Part shown: positions 8,805 to 17,282 of the stretch, piece after piece
Position numbering within the stretch: the first letter of the stretch is position 1
How the letters are laid out: each line of letters begins with the position of its first letter
NCBI GenBank assembly: GCA_026125285.1
Contig: JAHCLO010000012.1
Span: forward strand, 1 to 64,000
DNA: 64,000 bases
From: Verrucomicrobiia bacterium
GTDB taxonomy: Bacteria; Verrucomicrobiota; Verrucomicrobiia; Limisphaerales; JADLHS01
Direction: 5' to 3'
Translations under genes and position numbers: made by a program
Notes under the pieces: generated by a model
The model's input: only the letters and a program-made list of their open reading frames with translations
The model's database searches: none
Told to the model about the DNA's origin: nothing

Positions 8805-9479
8805 ATGAATAGGAAAGAAAGATCACGATTTAAGATTGCCATGTTGGCGGGCTTTGTTGCAGGCACTGTTTGTGGCCAAGGCACATTCCAAAACCTGGAC
8901 TTCGAGAATGGCAGTCTCATCCCCATCCCTGGCGATCCGTTCGGACGCGTCCAGTTTTCCCCAGCGATGCCCGGTTGGACTGGTTATGTGGGCACCAACC
9001 AAATTGATTGGATTCTGCACAACAACCTCTTTTTGGGCACAGCAGGTATCGCAATCTGGGGGCCAGACCAACCACCAGACTTTTTCAATGGGCAGTATTA
9101 TGTCGTGCTACAGAATCCCCTTGGAGTGCCTACTGATGTACCTGCTATCAGCCAGACTGGTTCTATTCCTCCAACCGCGTTATCGCTGCGATTCTTGACT
9201 GCTGACGCTTTTGCGGTGGGCTTCAGTGTTTCTTTCGCTGGCCAACAAATACCGCTTTCTTACATAGGCCAGAATAATCAGTTCACATATATCTGGGGTG
9301 GCGATATATCGGCATTTGCCGGGCAAGCGGGAGAACTGCGTTTTCGAGGGAGTGGTTATCTCGACTCCATCCAATTCTCCCACGAGCCAATTCCAGAGCC
9401 GACCGTGTTGGGTATGTTCGCCTTTGGCGCTTTGCTCCTCTGCTGGCGTTTTGTATGCAGGTGCAACCCAACAGCTTGA
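8805..9479 (+). CDS. PEP-CTERM surface protein, family B copy 2
   Basis: A 224-residue exported protein. The signal peptide ends VCGQG and the mature part begins TFQNLDFENG. It carries PGWTGYVGTNQIDWILHNN, IAIWGPDQP, GQYYVVLQNP, FAGQQIPLSYIGQ, DISAFAGQAGELRFRGSGYL and IQFSHEPIPEP, followed by a hydrophobic helix and basic residues. ATG 8805 follows a strong GAAAGGGG ribosome site. It is very close to the copy at 11227 over the N-terminal half. The tail (FVCRCNPTA) overlaps the RCC1-type gene by 25 bases in the -1 frame, as in copy 1. Confidence 0.88.
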   Translation: MNRKERSRFKIAMLAGFVAGTVCGQGTFQNLDFENGSLIPIPGDPFGRVQFSPAMPGWTGYVGTNQIDWILHNNLFLGTAGIAIWGPDQPPDFFNGQYYVVLQNPLGVPTDVPAISQTGSIPPTALSLRFLTADAFAVGFSVSFAGQQIPLSYIGQNNQFTYIWGGDISAFAGQAGELRFRGSGYLDSIQFSHEPIPEPTVLGMFAFGALLLCWRFVCRCNPTA

Positions 9480-11218
9480 TTGGCGTCGCGGCCGGACACA
9501 AACACAGCCTCGCCTTGCGCGACAACGGCACCGTCGTGGCGTGGGGTCGCAGTGTCGAAGGCCAGACCACCGTGCCTGCGGGTCTGACGAATGACGTGGC
9601 TGTCGCGGCGGGTGGACACCAGAGCCTGGCGCTGCGCCGCAACGGTACGGTCACGAACTGGGGCACCACCTATGGAACGTTCCCCGCCAACCTCACCAAT
9701 GCCATCGCCATTGCGGCGGGCACGAACTTCTGTGTCGCGTTGCGGAGCAATGGGACGGTGATGGCTTGGGGCAATAATGACCACGGCCAGACCAGCGTGC
9801 CGGGGGACGCGACCAACGTGGTGGCGATTGCGGCGGGCGCTTTTCATGCGCTGGCGCTGAAGGAGAACGGGACCGTGGTGGCGTGGGGCTTGAACACTTC
9901 GATCCAGTGTATTGTGCCCGCGGGCTTGAGCAACGTGCTGGCGGTGGCGGCGGGCCGGGCGCACAGCGCGGCGTTGAAGAACGACGGCACGGTGGTGGCC
10001 TGGGGCGACAACACCTACGAACAAACGGATGTAGGCGGCGGATTCAATGGGATAAAGCTGCTGGCGGCGGGCGGGGATCACACGCTGGCCTCGGCGTTCT
10101 CGCCTTTGGTGCAATATCAGGTGAATGTGTCGAAGGATTTGCTGCTGGTTTACAACAGCGCTTCGACCGACAGCTCGAACGTCTGGCACTACTACATGCA
10201 ACATCGGCCTATGGTCAGCGGGGCAAACGTCCTAGGGATAGATTCCATCACCAACGAGACGTATCTGCCGGAGCAGTTCACCAACCAACTGGCCGAGCCA
10301 GTTGGAGAATGGCTTGAGGCCAACCCTACCAAACGACCGCAGTACGTCGTGCTGTTCCCTGACATCCCCTCGCGGGTCAACTTGACGAATGAGCCGGCGG
10401 GCTACTACTGGGCGGCGGGGACGCGTGCCAGTGCGAGCGTGCAACTGCACAACTTCTTTCCGAATTGGCGTCCGTTCATCACGCATCTCAACATGGGGGA
10501 CACGAACGCCTGCAAGGCGTACATCGAGAAGCTGGCCACCATCGGCGGCGCCAATTCGCCCGGAAAAGTCGTGTTGAGCGCGAGCGCGGGTGGATATGGG
10601 AACACGAATTACGTGGTGGATAATGTTTTCTACGGCGACACTCCACTGGACGCAAACGTGTCCGTCTTGAGAGGTGCTACGAACGGTCTGCTCGCGGCTG
10701 GAGTGCTGCCGGGGGCCATTGCATACTTAGAACTGGTTGAGTATTGCACCCGGAAGGTTACAAACATTGTGGATGGCGTGACTAATGTGGTGTGTATTGA
10801 ACGTCAGCTACAGCCGCACATTACCAATGCGGTCAATGTGGCCGGGTACATCTGTTGGGGAGCGCATAGTTCGCTTTCGCCGTTTTATGCGTTGCCAACC
10901 GGACCGGTGCCCGTGAAGTGGGAGGATGACAGTTCTTGGTACATAATCGAAACCATCGAGTCGCACAACGGCATGCGCTATTCGGATCAGGGGAATTTCA
11001 TCTTCTGGTTTTCGGCTACCGCCTTTGGTGGTACGAATTATTCGAACACCCCGGTTGGCGCGGTGACACATGTGGACGAGCCTAGTCTTAGCGGGGTCAA
11101 CAACAGCGCGCAGTACTTTGGCCTGTGGGCCAAGGGAAAGAACTTTGCGATTTCTGCTTGGAATTCCACGAACACGCCAGCCTTCCAAGCGGTGGGCGAC
11201 CCGTACGTAAAGCGATAA
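9455..11218 (+). CDS. RCC1-repeat / TIGR03790-like protein (intact copy)
   Basis: A 587-residue protein. Residues 1-215 hold about five RCC1-type beta-propeller repeats (SLALRDNGTVVAWGRSVEGQ, CVALRSNGTVMAWGNNDHGQ and similar). Residues ~220-587 form a second domain with VSKDLLLVYNSAS, HRPMVSGANVLGI, NPTKRPQYVVLFPDIPSRV and TPVGAVTHVDEPSLSGVNN, seen twice more in the window. It resembles the uncharacterised TIGR03790-type family. It lacks a signal peptide although its neighbours are exported. ATG 9455 lies inside the PEP-CTERM tail upstream, so translation is probably coupled by re-initiation. Function unknown. Confidence 0.82.
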   Translation: MQVQPNSLIGVAAGHKHSLALRDNGTVVAWGRSVEGQTTVPAGLTNDVAVAAGGHQSLALRRNGTVTNWGTTYGTFPANLTNAIAIAAGTNFCVALRSNGTVMAWGNNDHGQTSVPGDATNVVAIAAGAFHALALKENGTVVAWGLNTSIQCIVPAGLSNVLAVAAGRAHSAALKNDGTVVAWGDNTYEQTDVGGGFNGIKLLAAGGDHTLASAFSPLVQYQVNVSKDLLLVYNSASTDSSNVWHYYMQHRPMVSGANVLGIDSITNETYLPEQFTNQLAEPVGEWLEANPTKRPQYVVLFPDIPSRVNLTNEPAGYYWAAGTRASASVQLHNFFPNWRPFITHLNMGDTNACKAYIEKLATIGGANSPGKVVLSASAGGYGNTNYVVDNVFYGDTPLDANVSVLRGATNGLLAAGVLPGAIAYLELVEYCTRKVTNIVDGVTNVVCIERQLQPHITNAVNVAGYICWGAHSSLSPFYALPTGPVPVKWEDDSSWYIIETIESHNGMRYSDQGNFIFWFSATAFGGTNYSNTPVGAVTHVDEPSLSGVNNSAQYFGLWAKGKNFAISAWNSTNTPAFQAVGDPYVKR

Positions 11219-11226
11219 CCAGACCT

Positions 11227-11907
11227 ATGAAACCATTACTCCTGAAGCTCTCATTGGCACTCGCACTTTTCCTGGCGGCAGACCAGTCTCGCGCCCAAGG
11301 CACGTTTCAGAATCTGGATTTTGAGAACGGCATCTTCATCCCGATAGCCGATGATCCATTCGGCAGGGTACAGTTTGGTCCGGCCATGCCTGGATGGACC
11401 GGTTATCTCGGCACCAATCAAATTGATTGGATTCTGCACAACAACCAGTTCTTGAGCACGGCTGGCATCGCGATTTATGGGCCAGACAACCCATCGGCTG
11501 ATTTTTTGCACGGCCATTATTTCCTCATTCTCCAATCGGGCCTCGACCCTGTTGGCGGCACTGGAATCGTCACTCCCGCAATCGTCCAGTTCGGCACGAT
11601 TCCGTCGTCGGCGCGGTCCATTCGCTTGCTCAACGGCAATCCCTTTACCGTCGGCACATTTGTTTTCTTCAACGGCACCCCAGTGCCACTTTACCAATTG
11701 GTGAACAACCCCAACGGAAGTCAGATGTGGGGCGGAGATATATCGGCTTTCAGTGGTCAAAGCGGCGAACTGCGCCTGCTCGGTGCAGATTATCTCGACT
11801 ACATTCAATTCTCAGACGAGCCGATTCCCGAGCCAGGCGTGTTGGGCTTGTTCGCCCTTGGTTCTTTGCTTTTGGCCTGGCGGTGGCGACAAAACCAGAA
11901 ATCATGA
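11227..11907 (+). CDS. PEP-CTERM surface protein, family B copy 3
   Basis: A 226-residue exported protein. The signal peptide is MKPLLLKLSLALALFLA ending SRAQG, followed by TFQNLDFENGIFIP. Shared family B blocks include PGWTGYLGTNQIDWILHNN, IAIYGPDNP, GHYFLILQSG, MWGGDISAFSGQSGELRLLG and IQFSDEPIPEPGVLGLFALG. ATG 11227 is 8 bp after the RCC1 gene stop and begins a normal signal peptide; the open frame upstream overlaps the RCC1 gene. The stop overlaps the next start as ATGA. Confidence 0.88.
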   Translation: MKPLLLKLSLALALFLAADQSRAQGTFQNLDFENGIFIPIADDPFGRVQFGPAMPGWTGYLGTNQIDWILHNNQFLSTAGIAIYGPDNPSADFLHGHYFLILQSGLDPVGGTGIVTPAIVQFGTIPSSARSIRLLNGNPFTVGTFVFFNGTPVPLYQLVNNPNGSQMWGGDISAFSGQSGELRLLGADYLDYIQFSDEPIPEPGVLGLFALGSLLLAWRWRQNQKS

Positions 11908-12566
11908 AATACAGGATTCAATCGTTGATGGTCTTATTGGCCTTGGCATCATCAACTTTGAGCCAAGGCACTTTTGTGAATCTCGATTTCGAGTCTCCGA
12001 TGCCTCCCTTGACGCCTGATCCATTTTTTCAAGTTCCAATCACGAACGCTCTGCCAGGATGGACAGGCTATCTAGGGGCAAGCGAAGTGGATCAGGTTGT
12101 TTACAACACTGTCAGCCTGGGTGCAGCTGCAATTTCTCTGCATGATCATGGGTCTTTATGGTCGCCAGTTCAGGGCAATTATTCCGTCATGCTTCAGCCG
12201 TCTATTCCCGGGCTGCAAACCTCCGTCGCCGTCGGCCAGACCGGGCAAATCCCCTCAACAGCGATGTCCCTCTCGTTCTATGGCACACCCAGCATGCAAG
12301 TCACGTTTGCAGGCCAACCTATTTCACTTATCACCCTGAGCACGACCTCGGAGTACTTTGTTCTGGCAGGCGACATTTCACACTTTGCGGGTCAGACCGG
12401 CGAACTCAGGTTTTTGCAGCCTGTAGCTCCACTTGGGAGCGTCATGGCGTGGCTGGATAACATCCAGTTTTCTACCGAGCCGGTTCCCGAACCAGGCACA
12501 GTTGCGTTGTTCACCCTTGGCGCTTTGCTCCTCGGCGGGCGGTTTTTATGGAGAAGGAAGTGTTGA
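11904..12566 (+). CDS. PEP-CTERM surface protein, family B copy 4
   Basis: A 220-residue exported protein. The signal peptide is MKYRIQSLMVLLALASSTLS, the mature start GTFVNLDFESP. It keeps PGWTGYLGASEVDQVVYN, FAGQPISLI, DISHFAGQTGELRF and LDNIQFSTEPVPEPG but is the most divergent of the four in the middle. By contrast its last ~80 bases are almost identical in DNA to the 3' end of copy 1 (5890-5970), including the overlap with the RCC1 remnant that follows. This suggests recent recombination or gene conversion between copies. ATG 11904 overlaps the upstream stop. Confidence 0.87.
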   Translation: MKYRIQSLMVLLALASSTLSQGTFVNLDFESPMPPLTPDPFFQVPITNALPGWTGYLGASEVDQVVYNTVSLGAAAISLHDHGSLWSPVQGNYSVMLQPSIPGLQTSVAVGQTGQIPSTAMSLSFYGTPSMQVTFAGQPISLITLSTTSEYFVLAGDISHFAGQTGELRFLQPVAPLGSVMAWLDNIQFSTEPVPEPGTVALFTLGALLLGGRFLWRRKC

Positions 12567-12727
12567 ATGTGGTTGCGGCTACTGTGGGGAACATTCATGC
12601 ACTGGCGCTGAAGGAGAACGGGACCGTGGTGGCGTGGGGCTTGAACACTTCGAGCCAGTGCGTTGTGCCCGCGGGCTTGAGCAACGTGCTGGCAGTGGCG
12701 GTGGGTTGGCCGGAATCACATTCCTGA
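12548..12727 (+). pseudogene. RCC1-repeat gene remnant
   Basis: A 59-codon reading frame (start MEKEVLNVVAATVGNIHALA) nearly identical in DNA to the first ~150 bases of the RCC1 gene at 5952. After GLSNVLAVA the sequence jumps to a block matching GGLAGI, about 30 codons later in the parent, and goes out of frame to a stop. Both deletion ends lie at GGCGG-rich sequence (GTGGCGG and GGCGGCGG), so slippage between short direct repeats is likely. The remainder of the gene is absent; a repeat element follows. Confidence 0.85.
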
Positions 12728-12782
12728 TCAATCTGAAACCAAGCAGGACTGTAATGCCTCACTCTTGCCCGGCAAACACGCT

Positions 12783-12917
12783 CGTAGCGCAGGATTCCAT
12801 CCTGCCGTATCGCGGATTTCCAATCCGCGGGCCTGCGCCAATGCCGGTGTTTCCGAGCGTTCGGCCGATCCGCCGAATGGAATTCGGCGATACAGCAGAT
12901 TGAAAATCTGCGCTACG
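12783..12917 (+). repeat. Palindromic-ended dispersed repeat, copy 1
   Basis: A ~135-bp element bounded by a perfect 10-bp inverted repeat (CGTAGCGCAG at 12783-12792 and CTGCGCTACG at 12908-12917). Internal blocks are GGATTCCATCCTG and CGCGGATTTCCAATCCGCG (two short hairpins), then GCGATACAGCAGATTGAAAA. A second copy is at 55873-55990. It sits between the RCC1 remnant and the next gene. It looks like a non-coding, MITE- or REP-like element; all reading frames through it are treated as spurious. Confidence 0.75.
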
Positions 12918-12957
12918 CCGCACAAGACCGGGGCCTTACGGAGGACTTCCGCATAAG

Positions 12958-13827
12958 GTGACGCCACAAATCCTCCTTGGCCGCGCCCCGGTGGCGGTGG
13001 ATAGTGGGTTTGTGCAAAAATTGCTGGAAACACTGGTCGCGGAACTCGAACGTCCGCGCCGACTGCCGGCGCAGACGGTGGATCACATCTGCGGCACTTA
13101 CGGTATTGACCGCGCGGATGTCGGATCGTTTCTCACGGAGCAATTGCCCGGGCTGGAGGATTACGAGATTGATCTGATTCTTTCGCCGGTATTTACGCCC
13201 ACGCTCAAGGATCAGGCCGTCTTCGCCGAATTGCTCGGACGCGATTCCGTTACTTCGGTGCATTGGCCGGACCTGATTCAGCAACTGGTGGGCCGCCCAA
13301 CGCGCGCCAATCTCACCACCGAGGATGGGCAAGGTCATGCCGTTCCCTTGCGCGCGGTCACCCTCGAGCGGTTTGTGCATCGGCTGCGGCTCGACGGGAC
13401 GATGCCCGAAGCGCTGTTTCAAATGCTCACGCACCGCGCGCCGCGACCGGACCAGCCGCTGCTCCAGGCCATCGCGCGACGCGCCATCTGGGAGCACGAA
13501 GGGCGGCGCGATATTCTGGTGCGGTACCTGACCTCGGCGATCAAAGCCGATGCTTACACCTTGGGCGACGCGGTGGCGTTGCTCAAGCTGGCGGAGGTTT
13601 ATGAGCCGATGCACGTGGCGGATTTGCTGGGACGAATTCCGCGCTGGCAGCAGGTGCTGGAGCAGGAGATCAACGCCGCCGGCATCGCGAAACCGTTTTT
13701 CAACGAGCGCGTTGAGGAAATGCACGGCGGCGGACGCGATCAGCGCCAACAGGACAATACCCGCCTGGCGGCCCGGCAAAACGAGCGTGCGTTTCTGGCT
13801 CGATTGCAGCAAGTATTGGGCGGATGA
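12958..13827 (+). CDS. Hypothetical protein, partner of SDR-like gene
   Basis: A 289-residue soluble, largely helical protein with no signal peptide or membrane segment. I do not recognise the family. Visible features are an acidic N-terminal segment ([22 protein letters not shown]), a central Arg-rich region and a Gln/Arg-rich C-terminal helix ([21 protein letters not shown]). GTG 12958 is the assigned start, 40 bp after the dispersed repeat; no strong ribosome site is seen, so the true start could be further in. The stop overlaps ATG 13824 of the SDR-like gene (ATGA), which suggests the two are made together. Confidence 0.72.
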   Translation: MTPQILLGRAPVAVDSGFVQKLLETLVAELERPRRLPAQTVDHICGTYGIDRADVGSFLTEQLPGLEDYEIDLILSPVFTPTLKDQAVFAELLGRDSVTSVHWPDLIQQLVGRPTRANLTTEDGQGHAVPLRAVTLERFVHRLRLDGTMPEALFQMLTHRAPRPDQPLLQAIARRAIWEHEGRRDILVRYLTSAIKADAYTLGDAVALLKLAEVYEPMHVADLLGRIPRWQQVLEQEINAAGIAKPFFNERVEEMHGGGRDQRQQDNTRLAARQNERAFLARLQQVLGG

Positions 13828-15404
13828 ATTTGCCCGACAGTCATCAACCGCCCGCGCCGCAACCCAACGACCATGACCAGGCGCTGCCGTCGGCGCAACA
13901 ATTGAGCGCCGCGGCGGCGTGGCTCGAACAGGTGGCCGCGAACCGGGCTTTGTTGGCCGAGTTGCCGGTCGAGGAACGCACGCGTTTGCTGAAAGCGGCG
14001 GGCGACGTTTACTGCCCGGACGTGCGCGAGCGCCGGCGACTGGTGAAAGCCCGGTCGCGCCAGCGCCGGAACGAGCGACTGGAGCGCGACCAGACCGTGC
14101 TGAATGAAACCGGCATCCGCGCGCTGCGACGCAAACCGGTTTTCACCACTCCGAACCTCCCGCCACCGCCCGCGGATGAACCGACGGAAGCCGAGGCTGG
14201 AGACGAAGTTCGCGAGGTGGTCGAGCCGCAGAATTGTTACATCTGCAAACAGGACTATTCGAACATTCACCATTTCTACGATCAACTGTGCCCGGTTTGC
14301 GCCGAGTTGAACTGGCGCAAACGCGGCGAACTGGCGGACTTGCACGGCCGCGTGGCGGTGCTCACGGGCGGTCGCGTGAAGATCGGTTATCAGGCCGGCA
14401 TAAAGCTGCTTCGCTCGGGGGCGCACCTCATCGTCACCACCCGGTTCCCGCGCGATGCCGCCCTGCGCTACGCGGCCGAAGCGGATTTCGCGGATTGGGG
14501 ACACCGGCTGGAAGTTTTCGGCCTCGACCTGCGGCACACGCCAAGCGTCGAGGCGTTCTGCCGGCACCTCCGGCAAACGCACGGCCGGCTGGATTTTATC
14601 ATCAACAACGCCTGCCAAACCGTGCGTCGTCCGCCGGATTTCTACGAACACATGATGGCGCGCGAACGGGCGGCGCTGGGCGAATTGCCGGCTCACGCAC
14701 GCAGACTGTTGGGCGCTTACGAAGGGCTGCGCGGTTATCACCTCTTACCGGAAGGCGAGGCGGGCGCGGCCCAGGCATGTCCTCCCGAAATTGCCGGTCT
14801 CGCTCGCGCGGCAGAGCTTTCCCAGGTGCCCCTGTTGCCGGACGAGCTTGCGGCGCAGAAGGCGTTGTTCCCCGAAGGCCGGCTGGATCAGGATTTGCAG
14901 CAGGTGGACCTGCGCGAACAGAATTCCTGGCGGCTGCGGCTGCACGAAGTCTCCAGCGTCGAGTTGTTGGAGGTGCATCTGGTCAATGCCGTTGCGCCGT
15001 TCATCCTCAATGCCCGCCTCAAGCCGCTCCTGCTGGCCACGCCGGAGCGGGACAAACACATCGTCAACGTTTCCGCCGTGGAAGGGCAGTTCTACCGGAA
15101 ATTCAAAACCACGCGGCATCCCCACACCAACATGGCCAAGGCGGCGTTGAACATGATGACGCGCACCTCCGCCGCGGATTACCACGCGGACGGCATCCAT
15201 CTCAATGCCGTGGATACCGGCTGGGTGACGGATGAGGACCCGGTGGCGACGGCGGTCCGCAAGCAGCGCGAGCATCGCTTCCATCCGCCACTGGACATCG
15301 TGGACGGCGCGGCGCGAATCGTGGACCCGATCATTGCCGGCTTCAACACGGGCGAACATATTTGGGGGAAGTTCCTCAAGGACTATGTGCCTACGGACTG
15401 GTGA
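13824..15404 (+). CDS. SDR-fold oxidoreductase-like protein with CxxC pair
   Basis: A 526-residue cytoplasmic protein. Residues 1-130 are charged and helical. A zinc-ribbon-like pair follows ([10 protein letters not shown] ... [10 protein letters not shown], about residues 138-165). The Rossmann SDR domain starts with [15 protein letters not shown] (nucleotide-binding Gly motif) and has FIINNACQT (NNA motif) and a catalytic-type Ser in VNVSAVEGQ. The usual YxxxK is not present: the Lys (MAKAAL) is preceded by HTNM instead of Tyr at -4, and the nearest Tyr is far upstream. A long insert lies between NNA and the Ser. It may be a non-classical or inactive SDR. It overlaps the upstream gene by four bases. 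Confidence 0.8.
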   Translation: MNLPDSHQPPAPQPNDHDQALPSAQQLSAAAAWLEQVAANRALLAELPVEERTRLLKAAGDVYCPDVRERRRLVKARSRQRRNERLERDQTVLNETGIRALRRKPVFTTPNLPPPPADEPTEAEAGDEVREVVEPQNCYICKQDYSNIHHFYDQLCPVCAELNWRKRGELADLHGRVAVLTGGRVKIGYQAGIKLLRSGAHLIVTTRFPRDAALRYAAEADFADWGHRLEVFGLDLRHTPSVEAFCRHLRQTHGRLDFIINNACQTVRRPPDFYEHMMARERAALGELPAHARRLLGAYEGLRGYHLLPEGEAGAAQACPPEIAGLARAAELSQVPLLPDELAAQKALFPEGRLDQDLQQVDLREQNSWRLRLHEVSSVELLEVHLVNAVAPFILNARLKPLLLATPERDKHIVNVSAVEGQFYRKFKTTRHPHTNMAKAALNMMTRTSAADYHADGIHLNAVDTGWVTDEDPVATAVRKQREHRFHPPLDIVDGAARIVDPIIAGFNTGEHIWGKFLKDYVPTDW

Positions 15405-15601
15405 GAATTACTCCGGCCCCGGATAATGATCCGAAGCAGAAGATTCTGCCGGGTGGCCCGGTGATTGACAGGCAAGCTGGGATGGATCAGTGTGACCTCG
15501 GAAAGCCGTGCGGGGCGACTGAATACCGTGCGTCAGCGGCCCGTCCTGGATTATTGATAACCGGGCGTCGTTCAGGGCAGGCAATCAACTGTGTGCTCAC
15601 T

Positions 15602-16432
15602 ATGAAAACGCAGACATCGTCAGGCTGGATTACGAGTTTCCTTTTTCTCCTCACGCCAATTGCGGTCGGGCTGGCTCAGACTGAACCTGTCCGCGAGCCG
15701 GTGTCGCCACCTGTCGAACCGGCGTTCCTCGCACCCACCGCCACCACCGGCGTGGGTGAATCGGAGATCGCCACAGCGGGGAATTACTCTGGCCAGAGTG
15801 TGGCATCGTTGACGAGGACTCCGCTTTCCCCGTGGGCGGGCGAGATTGTGAAACTCGCCCGGGCGGGTATCGAAGACGGCGTCATCCTGTCGTTCATTGA
15901 CAACTCCGGCACCTTCAATCTGAGTGCGGAGCAGATCATCCACTTGAGCCAACAAGGCGTCTCCAGTGAGATCATCACCGCCATGCTCCAGCACGACGCG
16001 GACGTGATTTCGGGCGTGCGGCCCTTGACGATTTCCAGCGAGCCGGCTCGCGAACCTTTGTTCCAAATCAGCTTCAGCCCGCCCAGTGCGGGGGCGCAGA
16101 AGCCGGCGTCACGGGTCGAATCCGCTTTGCCTCCCATTGCAGAGCTTAACCAGCCGGCCACACCGCTGGACGCTGAAAGTTCGTTGGAAAGCAATCGCCT
16201 TCCCGGAGATGCGGTGTCGGTGGAATGGCAGTCGCCGGTCAGCGAGGCGCCGCGGCCCATCCGCCTGGCAGATTTTGGTCCGCGCAGAACTGACGCCCAC
16301 GAAGGGCGTAGTCTCTATCCGGTTCGACAGCCGCATCCCGTGCCGCTCACGGCGCCGATCATCATCATGCAGGTATCCGGGCCAACCCCGAACACCATGG
16401 TCATTTCCTTCTCGTCCCCGCCCGCGCGTTGA
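15602..16432 (+). CDS. Hypothetical secreted protein
   Basis: A 276-residue protein with a signal peptide (hydrophobic run after MKTQTSSGW, ending VGLAQ). A short conserved-looking helical domain follows (about residues 75-125: EIVKLARAGIEDGVILSFID ... EQIIHLSQQGVSSEIITAML). The rest is Pro/Ser/Ala-rich and probably disordered. The helical block resembles repeats seen in other Verrucomicrobia envelope proteins (memory only). ATG 15602 fits the signal peptide; the frame is open upstream to 15362 without a plausible start. The preceding 197 bp hold no gene I can support. Function unknown. Confidence 0.72.
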   Translation: MKTQTSSGWITSFLFLLTPIAVGLAQTEPVREPVSPPVEPAFLAPTATTGVGESEIATAGNYSGQSVASLTRTPLSPWAGEIVKLARAGIEDGVILSFIDNSGTFNLSAEQIIHLSQQGVSSEIITAMLQHDADVISGVRPLTISSEPAREPLFQISFSPPSAGAQKPASRVESALPPIAELNQPATPLDAESSLESNRLPGDAVSVEWQSPVSEAPRPIRLADFGPRRTDAHEGRSLYPVRQPHPVPLTAPIIIMQVSGPTPNTMVISFSSPPAR

Positions 16433-16451
16433 GCCGCAGGGCGGGAGTTTT
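16417..16451 (+). terminator. Possible intrinsic terminator at end of 15602-16432
   Basis: CCCGCCC (16417-16423) pairs with GGGCGGG (16439-16445), spanning the stop codon, followed by AGTTTTCTG. The T-run is short, so efficiency is uncertain. It lies between convergent genes. Confidence 0.4.
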
Positions 16452-16484
16452 CTGTTGTTCGCTGGATGTCAATTCTCCCGCGGA

Positions 16485-17183
16485 TCAATCCGGCAACTCC
16501 TGAAGCCGTGCGTTGCGGATCTGGACTGACTCGCCGCCCCGGCTCAGTTCTTGAAAGCCGATGTGCCCCCGGCGCGGCCGATCCTTGATGGCCGGAGCGT
16601 CCGTGTCGTCGTGTCGCTTCACAGTCTGGGTTTGTTCATCAAGATTGATATCCTGAATCGTCTCTCCGTTGAGCACCACCTTCAGGTGTGCGCCTCGCAG
16701 GGTGACCGCATAACGATTCCATTCCGTGGGGCGATAAACCTGCTTGGTCGGCGCCACGGCGCGATACAGGCCGCCCGTCAGTTCGGAATCCTTCGCCTGC
16801 GTGTTGTAGCGCCGGTCCGCCATTTGCAGTTCCAATCCGTCGAACGCCGGATCGCCGCGCATGGGTGCGCGCAGGGCACAGCCGCTGTTGCCGAGTTCGC
16901 CCAGTTTGAATTCGAATTCGAGGATGAAGTCGCCGTACTCCTTCTCGCTCATCAACCATGTGCCGCGCGGGTCGCTGCCGCGGAGCACGCCATCCTTCAC
17001 CCGCCAAACCACACCCTCAGCCGGGGACTTGCTGACGTCATCCCAGCGGCGCACGGTCCAGCCTTCCGGCACGCCGTCCTGGGAAAACAACGAAACGAAT
17101 TTCGATTCTGCCCCGAACGAAGTCTCCGCACTGGCCACCGTCATGCCCAGTGCCGATATCAGGATCAATAGCTTGCGGTTCAT
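16485..17183 (-). CDS. DUF1080 / 3-keto-disaccharide hydrolase-like secreted protein
   Basis: A 232-residue protein with a signal peptide (MNRKLLILISALGMTVASA). A concanavalin-like DUF1080 domain follows, with FVSLFSQDGVPEGW, DGVLRGSDPRGTWLMSEKEY, DFILEFEFKLGELGNSGCAL, GLELQMADRR, EWNRYAVTLRGAHLKVVLNG and GHIGFQ. Some DUF1080 members hydrolyse 3-keto-glycosides; many Verrucomicrobia carry dozens. ATG 17183 is chosen from the signal peptide; the frame is open much further upstream across the hydrolase gene, which is a shadow. It is divergently transcribed from the next gene with 99 bp between them. Confidence 0.88.
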   Translation of the reverse strand: MNRKLLILISALGMTVASAETSFGAESKFVSLFSQDGVPEGWTVRRWDDVSKSPAEGVVWRVKDGVLRGSDPRGTWLMSEKEYGDFILEFEFKLGELGNSGCALRAPMRGDPAFDGLELQMADRRYNTQAKDSELTGGLYRAVAPTKQVYRPTEWNRYAVTLRGAHLKVVLNGETIQDINLDEQTQTVKRHDDTDAPAIKDRPRRGHIGFQELSRGGESVQIRNARLQELPD

Positions 17184-17282
17184 ACTGGGCGAGAGTAGGC
17201 GGCTCCCTGCTGGCAGGCAATCACGGAGCATTGATGCAATCTCTCCCTCGCCAACTGCGGACCTCCCCGTTATTCTCCGCCC

